Positions 11,271-22,559 of a DNA stretch of 64,000 nt are shown here, piece after piece (positions within the stretch are counted from its first letter, which is position 1; every line of letters begins with the position of its first letter). The position numbers and the translations under genes are program-made. Under the pieces are notes generated by a model that was given only the letters and a program-made list of their open reading frames with translations, was not told the origin of the DNA and searched no databases. The stretch comes from Hibiscus mutabilis (Eukaryota > Streptophyta > Magnoliopsida > Malvales > Malvaceae), in the NCBI GenBank assembly GCA_019671005.1, contig CM033745.1, forward strand, positions 45,999,241-46,063,240, given 5' to 3'.

Positions 11271-11792
11271 TAAAATGGACTTTTCTCGAATCAACGCCTA
11301 TGTATGGTATGACATGCAAATTGAATGCAAGAAAAGGAAAGGAAAAAAAGAAACAAACACAAAAAAAACAAGTCAGTACAATGAATTTGTTGAATAATAA
11401 AAAATTAAATAAATTAAGCGCCTAATAACAACATAAAGTAATCAATTAAAAGAGAAAAAAAAATACATACAACAAACAAAATTGAACACATATAAAGCAC
11501 AACCTAAAAGGGTTATTTCTAAACGGACAGCGTTCCAACAGGGCTTTAAAGAGAGTAGGTCCATAGGGTCCACTATATGCGGTTGAGTTCTAAAGTAAAC
11601 GGTACCCAAACTATCGCTAGGACATCGGTTCGAGGGAATATGACCTTTATACCATACGGAGGCGTGAACCCCACGAAACATAAGGACCGAATTTTGGAAG
11701 TGAATTACAACACCATACGGAGGTGAACACCCCACGAAGCGAAGTAATCACTCCCACATTAAGGCTTAACTCCTTTTTATAAAAAGATTGAT

Positions 11793-11811
11793 GTCCCCAG
11801 CGGAGTCGCCA
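11793..11811 (-). other. Primer-binding site of Ogre-A (tRNA-Arg type)
   Basis: The minus strand reads TGGCGACTCCGCTGGGGAC, three bases inside the right LTR. This is the usual Ogre primer site, described for the group as complementary to tRNA-Arg. It fixes the element's orientation and the LTR boundary at 11815. Confidence 0.85.
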
Positions 11812-11814
11812 AGC

Positions 11815-13775
11815 TGTAGCGACTATTTTTGTGCGAAAAGTCATTTCCTGTATAGATTTGGAGTTGCCACCGGTCACTTGGTTTAGGTGGACCGGACACC
11901 AGAAAACAAAACCAGAGAAAAATTTGGGTTCGGGAGTTGGTTATGCATGGGGAAGGATTAGCACCCCCACAACGCCCAAAATTGGTACCTAAAGGTTTGC
12001 ATTGTATTTATTAAGGAAAACAAAAATTCAGATTAATTTAAATTTTAGTTCCTAAAATGTATGTATGCATGATAGTTTAAAAAGTCACCTCGATATCCAC
12101 AGTAGTCAAAGGAGATGACACCCGGAGACCGGGATGCCACTCCCAATAGAGTACCGGAACAATAAGGCCTTTAGTACTAATGCAATAAATAAATATGACA
12201 ATTAATTATGTATGAACAAAATGTAAATATCAATATAAACAAAAGACAAGCATAAACAAAAGAGAACAACCACACATATATATAGATATATAAGGATATA
12301 GTATAAATACATATATAACATGTATCGTATATCACATATTATAAGGTATAGTAACATATTACTAACATTATGTATAAATAATAATATATACACGCATATA
12401 TATGTAATATATATATATATTAAAGAATATAGTTTCAACATGAAATTATATATGTATATATAATATAGTAATCTATATAAATTACATTATGTATTCAAAA
12501 CTACACATAATCATACCACAAGAATATACGTAATAATAATAATAATGGACTAAAAAAATAAAGAAACAGAATAAAGGACCAAAATCAAAAGCAATTAAAG
12601 GACCGAATAGCAATGCTATTTAAAACGCGAAGGACCGAAGACGTAATTATACCATGCGGGCGGAGGGACCTATACTGCTATTTTTCCATTTTATAAAATT
12701 AATCGAACTAAATTGAAGCAAAAAGGGACCAGATTGAGAATTAAAAGAAACAAAAAAGGACCAGTTTCGTGACTTTACCATGTGGCAGAGGCAAAATAAA
12801 AAAGGTTTAGGGCGGAGGGGTTTAGTGTGTGATTTACTCATTTGTTTTATGTTTATAACCTAAAAAAAGGTGAACATGTTCATTTTGTTTTCATTCCAGC
12901 CGTTCTCTTCCTTTCTCTGTTTCATTCTTTTTTTTACTTTTCAACCCTAAAAACAAAGCAACCCCTTTTTTTGTTTGAATCAGAAGCTTTGGCTCGATAA
13001 ATAAGACGATCAGGGTTCATTTTCTACCGTGGAGGACGACACCGATGCCGGTTCGAAACTGAACTGAGGTAAGATTCAAAACGCCTTTTTTGTTTTTTTT
13101 TACCGGGTTAGAATGAAAAAAAGAGATGAAAGGGTATACTTTTATTTTTTATTTTCTTTGCACTTGATAGTTCTAGATCTGTAATTTTTCTTTTTTCCTT
13201 GTTCGAAAAAAGATCCCCCTTTATAGAATACATGCATGGTTTTTATACCCATTTTTGATACATATAAAATATACAAATGAAATGCCCATTTAATGTTGAT
13301 TTGGCTTCGAATGATGATATTTCAGGATAATAATCATGTTTCCTTTGCTTTTTGCAGATCCAAAGTGACTTTAGGCGGTGGAGCAAACATGGCAGGGCAG
13401 TGGCGGGCTATGGTGGCACTCGTACTAGCCACGGTGGCCGAAAGCCCGGCGCGTGGTTCGCACGCGCCTAGAAGATGATGGGTTGGTGCGGTGGCAGATG
13501 AGGGTTAGGTTTGTTTAGGTTTGTGTAATTAGGATTAATTCTGGTTGGGTTATTTAAATGGGTTTTTAATTGTGTATTTAAGTTGCTGGGTTTGGCAAAT
13601 ATGGGTTAAGTATTTGGGTAGATGGGTCATGGGTAAGGTTTTGTATATATGGGCCCTGTATTTGGTTTGTAAGTGGACTGTTTTTATGGATTAAATTTGA
13701 ATTTTGATCTGGGTTTTATTTAAATTGGATTTGGTTTAATTTTGGGCTTAAGCCCGGAAAAAATGGGTTATTACA
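11815..13775 (-). mobile_element. Ogre-A 5' LTR (right copy, intact ends)
   Basis: On the plus strand it runs from TGTAGCGAC to GGGTTATTACA, 1961 bp. A conserved block near its start (GTTGCCACCGGTCACTTGG, then GGGGAAGGATTAGCACCCCC) recurs in the Ogre-B LTRs and partly in the solo LTR at 16836-19362. The open frames inside are taken as non-coding. Confidence 0.9.
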
Positions 13776-16449
13776 CTAATGAATGGTTCTTTATTGAAAT
13801 TCCCAAGTATTTGATCCTTGTTTAATGTCTTCTAATGAATTTTAATGATTTAATTATGGAAAATTAGTTAAATCAAGGTTTAATTGATGAGATTAAGTGA
13901 TTTTCGTTTTGGATCTAATTTGTTGAGTTCTTGATTGGTTCTTTTGATGTTTTATAATGTTGGTAAGTTGGTTTTAACATTAGAACCCCAAAACTAAGTG
14001 AATCTCTATTTTCTTAGGTTGCTAGTGTTGTGTTTTTTGCAAGTTATGGGTGTTTTATGGATGCCAGAGGTATAAGGATGATGTTAGGTTGTTTTCAGAT
14101 GTAAATTGAAGGTAATTGATGGACTTAATCTTTAAGTTTTGGCTGGGTTATGTATGGAAGATGTTTGATGTTATTTTCGGTTGCTGTGGAGGGGTTTTGG
14201 TTAGAGTTGTTGTAGATTAATGTTGCTGAGTCTTTGAATGCATTTAGATGCATTGAATCCCCTGTTTTTGTATGGTTAAATTAGGGGTGATTGATCCTCA
14301 TGCTTGTGGCACCGTTTTAGAAGCTTTGGAGGAGTAGTTCGCATCAGTGGACATGGTTTCGCGTAGTAGGTGAGTGAGAACGTGGATTTCAGCTTTGAAA
14401 TGGTTTAAAGGTTATTTTGGGAGTTTAAATTAAGCTTGAAATGATGGTTTAAACTTGGAAGTAAATATAATGAGATTTCTTCCTCGGTCGTGTTTTGGTG
14501 AAATTGATTTTATGCACCTTTTTTTAATTACATGGTACCTACTATTTAAGAATGTTTTGAGTATGGTTTATACTGATTTTGATAATATATTGATGATGAA
14601 TGCATTTGGAAAATGATTCATGTAAGTATGAGGTATACTTGTTAATGCATGGTTTAATGCATTGAAAATGGTTTTGAATGTTGCTTATAAAAACAATGAG
14701 GTACATGGTTAATAATGAATTATATTGGCAAGTGATGTGGTTTAAAATGTTATCGAATATAGTTGGCTGGCCATAGGATTGGTAGTGCACTATAAATAAG
14801 TCGCATCGGGTGTTGAGGGGTATATGTGTACCGAATACTCCACCACGAGTAACCTAACGGTCGAAGGGTTATATGGTACCACAAACTCCCATTAGTGGAT
14901 TATACATCTAGCCGATGATTGGGTTGTGATGGTACCCGGTTGTGATTGTACCTTAATTCCAGTTGAGATTGTATGAAGTGTTGAGAGGACACTTGTTGAA
15001 TCCGTGTATCCGATGTAATATTTTGTAAAGTGGAACTTGGTTTATTATCACTTGAAAGCCAATATAATTGTTAATGTATCATGTTGGTAGATTACGTTGT
15101 ATAATATTGGTTTATACATGTTTACTCTTTAAGCCTTGCATATGGGTTATTATGCATATGAAAGCTTAAATTAAGGGATTGCAAATGGGGATTTTGTTGT
15201 TGATCCATGATACATGTTGCATATGGTTTAATATGCATGTTTTGAAAATGTTAAGTGCATGGTTTGAAAGGCGTGATGTTTTAATGATGAATTCATTGTG
15301 AGTTAGAAACCACTTTTAAATGCATTGATGGTGTTTTGTTTTGAGTTTTCCTTACTAAGCCTAGTGTGCTTACGCTCTCATTTTCCATCAATGCAGAGAA
15401 TTAAAGGTTGGATGTAGCAAGCAAGCGAGGGGAAATCCAAGGACTTGAACCATTTGAAAGTATGGCTTTTAAACTAGACTATTAGTAATAAAGGCAATGA
15501 GGTTCATTGTTGTTTGGGAGGGTTATTTTCTAAACTCTCAGTTTGTGCAAGTTTATATTGTTGTATTGGAATTTTATGAGGCTTTACATGGTTGATTTGT
15601 TGTGGATTTATGTTTCGTGCATTGGATGGATTGGTTTTTAGGATGCATGCCTCTAGACCTATGATTGAAGTATGTTGCTATGGTTTCATCATGTATCTTT
15701 GCTAATCTAGCATGGTTTGCCCTTTAGCTTAGTGGTGTACATGTTTATGGGTTGTTAAAGCATGTTTGCTTCCATGATTGTATGAAAAACTAGCAAAATT
15801 TGACATTTCGGGTCAGGGCGTACCAATACGTGGGGCCTCATATCGGTACGGGTAGGCTAGAAAATGGCCTGGGATGGTACACGGGGGTCGTATCGGTACA
15901 AGCTTTAGCTACTGGAATCCACAATTTTGTAAATGTGCCCGCGTACCGATACGCCTTGCTCTTATAATAGTACAACCCTATATAATGAAGCCCCATATCG
16001 GTACAAGTGCCCGCATACCGATACTGGCTACTATTATTTTAGTTAAAGTGATTCTTGAGGTTTCTAATTCTTTCATTTTGGTTCCTGTTATTTGTGAATG
16101 CAATTGTATGGTTTTGAATGATCTTTTTGAGCTAAAATTTAGTGAGCGAGCATGTAATCTAATTAATTGAGGTTTGGTAACTTTCTAGCTAAGTCCTCAT
16201 ATCTTTCTAGATTTGCAATTTCATCCCTAAATTGCATATATGCATAATTGCATATCAATTCGACGCCTGATTCAGTTAAGACTTCATTCGCTGCCATCAT
16301 GCACACCTTAGGACATAATGTTGCATCTAGATAAGACAAAAAGAAAATATGGACCTAAGTTTAGTTAATTGGTTCGGATTTGTTTCGACAAACTCAATGT
16401 AGCTCACTCGGCTTTTTCGAGCATCTAGGCCTGGTCGAGGGGGGTTACA
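13776..16449 (+). mobile_element. Tekay-1 3' LTR, second part
   Basis: This is the continuation of the LTR after the Ogre-A insertion. The end is placed at GAGGGGGGTTACA (to 16449), which forms a terminal inverted repeat with the opening TGTAACGCCTCGG. It contains the CTTACTAAGCC...GCTTAC motif near 15350, also seen in Tekay-3 LTRs. A cluster of GTATCGGTAC/GTACCGATAC-like palindromes lies at 15829-16024. The short open frames inside (for example 15874-16170) have no family features and are taken as chance. The far end rests on the inverted-repeat match, as no second LTR is visible. Confidence 0.7.
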
Positions 16450-16640
16450 TTTATTGCTCTCTCTGTTCCAAGGCTTTGCTCTGACTAATCCATAACGACA
16501 TGTGTCACACACCTGGTTTTGAAGAGTAAGTCTCTCAACGTGGATTTTCTGCATACACAAGGCCTCAAACTTAAGACATGTTTAAGCAATACTAAGCCGC
16601 TTACCACTTGGACCAATCTCGTTAGTAAATATTTTTTTGG
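16450..16640 (-). repeat. tRNA-derived SINE-like fragment
   Basis: The minus strand begins with TTGGTCCAAGTGGTAAGCGG, an A-box-like tRNA motif (about 16601-16622). It continues to AAGTTTGAGGCC, a weak B-box match (about 16560-16575), then a non-tRNA body. The body is cut by the end of the Tekay-1 LTR at 16449, so the 3' tail is missing. No second copy is in the window. It could instead be part of another LTR. Confidence 0.35.
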
Positions 16641-16835
16641 GTTTTAACCCTAGCACACTAAAAGTAAAGGATTAGAATGTAACGTCCAAAATTTATCAGG
16701 TAAAATACACAAATGGTCATGAAACTATGGTGAAAGTTTACTTTGGTCAATCTACTTTTAAAAGTTACAAAATGGTCATTAAACTAGGGTAAAAGTTCAT
16801 TCCAATTGTTCAACTTTTAAAAGTTACAAAATGGT

Positions 16836-19362
16836 TGTCGAAACCATTTTTTACGCGAAAAAATAGCTTGACAATTAATTTTTAAAATTAGGGTTTTTCC
16901 TTTTTATTCGATTTTGAAAATCATTTTAGAGTCGCCACCGATCACTTCGAGGTAGACTGGACACCATAAGAACAACCAGAGATTCATTCTTTTTTAAAAT
17001 TGGTTTCGGTAGTCTATTATGTATGGGAAAGGATTAGTTCCCTACAAACGTCCGTTATCGTACCTTTAATTTTACGTGGCATATTGACATTTCAAATAAC
17101 ATTTTAAATTTAATTTAACCATTATTTATTAATTGGAGATATTCCTTTTATAAGGAAATATATTTTTTATCTGAATATGATATTAAAAGCACCCTTATAC
17201 ATTCGAGGCACCCCCATTCATATTCAAAAAATATATTTCCAACATAAAAGATTTTGAATGCATGATCAACTATTGTCTTGTTTATTTTAAGTTCTAACTT
17301 AAAAAGCTTCTAATTAATTTGTGTATTATTTAATTCTATGAATATTATTTAATTCAAAGGTTTACATGAGATAATACCTAATTGCTTGAGCGCCATTCAT
17401 ATTTAAGCCCTAAAATTATAGATAATATTCATAATCGAATTAATTAATCTAATTATTAAAGTTCTAATCCTAATTGAGGCTCTAATTAATTAACTAAATT
17501 ATTTTTCATTTATAAGGTTTTAATGAATACTAAATATTCTACTTAAAAACCCACATTGGACAACACCTCATTACAAGCAATGGAACACCACCCAAATTTG
17601 AAACTTCAAAGCTTCCCACTTAATACTCATTAATTTGCTACAATTATCTTTCCTAATTAGATTATTAAATTCTAAAAAAACCCTAAGGCTAAGCTCTAAG
17701 AAATTAATTAAATCTATATGATTAGGTTGTCTAACAAATATTTCTATATGCACTATTTTAAAACATGCCTCAAACATATAATTTAAAGCAATTAAATTAA
17801 ATTAAACAATTAAATTGCATGACTAAATTGAAAGAAAAACAAGCTTGAATTTGATTTTTATTTAAAATAGGACGAAATTCAATCTCTCATCTCAATTTTC
17901 TCTGCCCATAACACTTCTAAACCTAGAAACACAAGAGAAATAGGATCAAAATCCGTGGTTTTGGATGAATGTTCATCCTTGTTCTTCAAGAACATGATCA
18001 ACTTTATCTTTTCTGGCTTAACTCTGCCGCTACCTCCGCCTTTAGATCTTAAATCACTATTTTTCGATATTAAAAAAACACGCAGGCCCTCTTTACCTAA
18101 ACTGGTTGACTCACACGAACCTACCCAAACACGGTGCCAAAGCGACACCGTTTTGACTCAAGGATATAAAGCTCAATTCTGGGCCAACTCAGCCATAACA
18201 CCGAAATGCCCTCTCTCCTTTCAATTTTCTCTGCCCATAACACTTCTAAACCCAAAAACACAAGAGAAATAGGATCAAAATCTGTGGTTTTGGATGAATG
18301 TTCATCCTTGTTTCAAAAACTGGACGAACTTCATCTTTTATGGCTCAACTCTGTCGCTGCCTCCGCCTTCAGATCTTAAACCACTATTTTTTTATCACCT
18401 CCATTTGTTTGTCGATCGCCACAGGCGAACGTCGACCATCATTCGGTCGCCCACTGAAATTCCAAACTTTCTCAAAAATTCGATTCTAAACACTAAAAAT
18501 TAGCCCGTTACATCATAAACACCCGATCTTCCCCAAATCTAAACCTAAATCTACTCGACCCCAACTTCTTCAACTCTGCCGCTTTAAGATAAGAACTCTA
18601 ACCATCATTTTCGATTTACTCTTCCCTTTTCCATTTCTGGTTTTTATGTATACAAACAACTAACATTTTATTTTGTTTTGCAAGAATCAAAAATGAATGA
18701 AGAGGATTTTACCTTTTCAGTCGTGCAAACAAAGGTCTGAATCTCTTCTTCGGTGACGTTCTGCAGCTCCAAAGTCTCCTCGACTTCCAGTGACGGTTGA
18801 ACTCCGATGGCTCTTCAGTTCACGGCAACCAATTGATTCCCGAGGTAAAACACTCTCTCTCCTCTTTTATTATTATGTTTGTTATCATTATTATTATTTA
18901 ATTATATAATTATTGGTGATTAATGATCTGGCACAATTCTCTCTCTTTCTATTTATAGGGAGTAAATTTTGACATCATTGTTAATGTCACAATGCTGACG
19001 TTAGTGGCCAGCTAAGTGGGAGAAACATTGATCCACGTGATAAGCTTCTGGACCAATCCGCAATCACCACGTGGACCAGTTTTGGCGGGAAAATGGGTTT
19101 TTGGATCAATTTTGTGTTTCTTGAGTTGTTAACAGCTGTAAATGGGTTGTATATAGCTGGGATATTGGGCTTTTTAATGGGCTTTTGGGTATTTATGTAA
19201 AATAGACTATATTTGGACTAAAATGGATTTATATTGGATATGTTTTATTTAGTATTTATTATGGGCTTATTACTATTTATTTATTTATATTTTTTTGGTT
19301 TTTATTTATAGTGCGAATATAATATATATATAGGTACACACAGGTAAAATTCGGGTATTACA
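16836..19362 (-). mobile_element. Solo LTR of an Ogre-type element
   Basis: A 2527-bp stretch from TGTCGAAACC to GGGTATTACA, flanked by ATGGT (16831-16835) and ATGAT (19363-19367), a 5-bp duplication with one mismatch. No internal region adjoins it. Near its left end it has the Tat/Ogre LTR block (GAGTCGCCACCGATCACTTC, then GGATTAG...CGTCCGTTATCGTACC). By analogy with the other Ogre LTRs here it lies on the minus strand. The frames 17955-18272, 17879-18148 and 18294-18503 lie inside it and carry no known domain. Confidence 0.8.
17893..18400. repeat. Direct duplication inside the solo LTR
   Basis: About 190 bp starting at 17893 (CAATTTTCTCTGCCCATAAC) recurs at 18222 with an offset of 329 bp and a few percent mismatch. 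The last shared part is GATCTTAAA[T/C]CACTATTTTT. It looks like a tandem duplication within the parent LTR. Confidence 0.8.
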
Positions 19363-19367
19363 ATGAT

Positions 19368-21188
19368 CATTAAAATTTAATTTTTGTTATAAAATGGTCA
19401 TTGAGCCGTTAACTGTTGTTAATTAGATGACATGACAATTAAGAAAAAAAATTTAGTAACACATTTACTCATTCAATCCATTTAGTCCTAATTTAAAAAG
19501 GAGTTAATAAATTTAGTATTCATTATTTACACATTTTATTAATTTGATATTATTTTTAATTAAAACTAATTTAATATTTTTTCTTCCAATTACATTGTGG
19601 CACACGTCACCATTTGATTGAAAGAAAATAATAGAAAAAGAAAAAGGGATGGGTAATACTCAAACTTATGTGGGTGAGGAAATAGTAGGCGCATGTTACC
19701 TTAGGCCAAAGCAACTCTTTGGTAATAAATGACAACAATTAATATAGATGGTGCGTTTTTTTATTGGTGAAAAAACATGAATAAATGTAAACTAAATTTC
19801 AAACTAACCCTATGACAAAAATTAAATAATTTCGATTCGGTCGATTAATTCAGTTTTAACCGAACAATAAACACCATAATCTTAGCCTCCATCTTCTTCA
19901 TCTTTCTACTAAGCTAATGTTTTCTATTATTTCTATAACCATGAATCCTTAAATGACTTCAGTATCAGAGCGACTTAAGTATCAACGTGCCTTCTGGAGC
20001 ACAAATTCTGACGCCTTTTTAACTCACCTTCGTCTTGCGGGAACCGAGAGCACCACTTTCGTCCCCAAACACGATCTACATAAAAATGACAAACAAAATT
20101 TTGATATTGTGATTGTGATCGTACATTAAAAAAATTGGAGTTGAATCCTTTGAGTCCTTTATGATGTATATACTATTATAACTTGAACCGAATCCAATCA
20201 AAACCTAATCAAATGGATATTTCTACTTGGCCTGCGAGGAAAGTTGCAAAGGTTGGAGTTGTACTTAAAAACTAAATGAATGTTACCTTTTTAAAGTATA
20301 GCTGTGAGAACCCATGAAGTCTAGCTTCAAATTCTTAGCGCTATAAACTTCTGCTCCAATCTACAAATGTAATTAATGGCAAGTTGGCCTTCTGTCGAAA
20401 GCAATAAGATTAGGATGGGTAGTAGGAGATAGAGTAGGTCCATAATCAACACCCAAACCCAAAGTCATGTGAAGATATGAATATGATATATCATATATCA
20501 ACGAATCCTACTAGTACGGGCACCAGATAGCGCGCTGGTTGAATCAAGGACGGAGTTATAAATCAAATTCAAGGGTAAAGTGACTAAAAATATTGTATGA
20601 ACGAATATGGTACTTTTTATTTTTTTTTAAGTGCCTAATGATGGTTTGAAGGGGTGCAGGGTGCAATTGCATACTTGAAATTTTTAATTTTTTATATATT
20701 TTTAATTTTTTTTGTATTTTATATTAGTAATTTAATTACACACCTCTTAAATTCTTGTATAATTTTATTAAATATAAAAATTTGTACACTTTAACATAAA
20801 TTTTTGTGTATGTTATAAATATATCTTATTCGTTTCTAAGTGACCCTCACTCACCCTCTGTGCCGGCCACAAACATGTGATGTGATTGGAATCATGTTGG
20901 CGAAGGATACTCGATTTATAGACCAATCTCCATCCAATTTAATTATTACGTGCCTCGCAGTTTCTTACAAGGACCAATAGCTCCATTATATAATAAAACC
21001 AATCTTCCTCCTCAATCATGTCACGTGTATCTTTAATTATTAACACATATAAAAGTTATTTGTAACATTAATTATTAAGCGGAGGAACATACATCATCAT
21101 TTAATGTTACTTATAAAAATTCACCAATACTATAAATGAATTTTCACCCATCAGATTATTCAAAATATAAGAAATGGTACTTACATCA
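19368..21188. other. AT-rich intergenic DNA with weak coding signals
   Basis: The first part continues the sequence interrupted by the solo LTR (AAAATGGTCATT motif before and after). No long frame is present. A single possible short exon (20029-20076, minus) is listed separately. The piece 20545-20850 resembles an eroded transposon (GGACGGAGTTATAAAT, GGGTGCAATTGCATACTTG), which I could not classify. Confidence 0.4.
20029..20076 (-). other. Possible 48-bp host exon
   Basis: On the minus strand a pyrimidine-rich stretch ending ATGTAG is followed by 48 bp and then GTGAGTT, a good acceptor-donor pair. One open frame reads IVFGDESGALGSRKTK; another frame is also open. No neighbouring exon is confidently linked. 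A chance match is quite possible. Confidence 0.15.
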
Positions 21189-21189
21189 A

Positions 21190-21249
<60 letters not shown>
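21189..21249. repeat. Microsatellite (TAA)n
   Basis: About 20 uninterrupted TAA units in non-coding DNA. Confidence 0.95.
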
Positions 21250-21252
<3 letters not shown>

Positions 21253-21997
21253 GTTGGTCTGTTAGGACGAGACACTAGATCTCTCAAGTAAGGCTATAAA
21301 TTGACGTTGCGAATGAAACAAATTAGGTTGAGATGATCGTCCCCATAATAGGCCTTATGCGGCATATCTTGTTTTCGATTCCTACTTTCGCACATCTTGT
21401 TGTGCTAATTAGTTTATTTTGCATCTGTGGCACGCCTCTACCTTTTCAAATGTTTTATACTAACTTTGCGATAGATTTGTGTTGATGTATAACTTCGCAC
21501 GACACTCAGTTTTGATTTGCGTTTGTCGGGTCTTTTTAATAGTTTGATCCCTTTTGCGGTTGATTGTCGTTGCACTTAAATCTGTTCAACGAAACAATTT
21601 GTAAGATTGTTTGTTTTGCTTTACTCTGATATCATATTTTAAGCGTTTAGTTAGACCGAAACAAAAAATATTGTTTACGATCGTTAAGATTTTCAAAAAA
21701 AAATATTAGTTTTCTTTGCCCCTTTAGAATGTATCTGTAAGAGTTTTTGGTGGATTGTCCATATTGTACAATAAAATCCAGTCTATCATTCTTAGTTCAA
21801 AACAAATATTTTATATATATATTCGAACCGGACCATATCAATGTACATGCTAAAGATCTTTGTCCATATTTGACCCGGATCAGGTGAAACGGGTCACCCA
21901 GTCCAATTTAGAAGATCCGAAAAGGTTAAAAAGAGAGTAGAGTTTGAAGTAATCCAAATTTCAAAATTGTCGTATTTAGATCTATCCATCTCCTTCC

Positions 21998-22184
21998 TCA
22001 CTCACGCCTGGAACAAAATACTCCCATCTCTCTCGCAATGCCAGCATCTGATGCAGACTTTGATCTCTCTATAGGGGTATATTCATCTTCTGATACCGTA
22101 TCTTTGTTCGACTTCGACAAATCATTCTGTAATCCTTGTCCTCTCTTGCTGTCCATAGCTGAAACCAATTCAATGCATCTTATT
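21998..22184 (-). other. Possible host exon of about 180 bp
   Basis: On the minus strand TTGGTTTCAG, a good acceptor, is followed by an open stretch (MDSKRGQGLQNDLS ... EYTPIERSKSASDAG). It ends near CCAGGC followed by GTGAGTGAGG, a good donor. The peptide is hydrophilic and rich in Ser, Lys and acidic residues, unlike the retroelement frames around it. I do not recognise the family. A stop (TGA) lies just past the donor. It could be one exon of a broken or intact host gene on the minus strand. Confidence 0.25.
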
Positions 22185-22390
22185 TGACACAAACTCCTAC
22201 TTTGTCATTTATTGCTCTGGTTTACAAGAAATTTTACCTTGAGAAGTGTCATAGATTATTAATAAAGGAGATGGGATATAAATTATTAAATTAAATATAG
22301 GAATATCGACTCGATTAAATTTCATGTTCTTATGTGTCAGATTTCATGATGTTTGTAGTTTTCTGTAATTCTGATTGTCTTGATTTTCAG

Positions 22391-22559
22391 GGAGTATAAC
22401 TTAGGAAGCCTAAGGTCCCATGTCTGCATTTTCGGATCAAGATCAACTGATGTTGGTGCTTTTGAAAAAGTGTGTGGCAGTAAGCTAGCTAGTAAATTGT
22501 GTATTCCGATTGCAGTAACTAAATTAAGGATTTATTCTGAAGCTGTAATTAGTATTTAG
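22391..22559 (+). other. Possible terminal exon or gene fragment
   Basis: TCTTGATTTTCAG at 22379-22391 resembles a 3' splice site. It is followed by about 55 open codons (YNLGSLRSHVCIFGSRSTD...) ending at TAG near 22559, and then an AT-rich stretch with TGTATTTGTAAATTGTATGC like a 3' UTR. I cannot link it to an upstream exon or a family. Confidence 0.15.

Larger units (their letters stand above)
1761..13775 (-). mobile_element. Ogre-A: Tat/Ogre-type LTR retrotransposon lacking pol, rearranged left end
   Basis: A Ty3/gypsy element on the minus strand. Its right (5') LTR is 11815-13775, the primer-binding site 11793-11811, an ORF1 remnant 10190-11270, gag remnants 7940-9718, a polypurine tract at 4768-4784, and the left (3') LTR up to 4767. 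No RT, RNase H or integrase motif was found in the 4768-7940 stretch where pol should be. It therefore resembles gag-bearing non-autonomous elements that would need pol in trans. The left end carries an extra LTR fragment and an inverted internal fragment. The primer site, ORF1 type and polypurine tract match Ogre-B and place it in the Tat/Ogre group. Confidence 0.85.

Noticed and set aside
17955..18272. 105-aa plus-strand frame as a host gene
   Set aside because: Lies within the solo LTR and is partly duplicated with it; no start context or domain.
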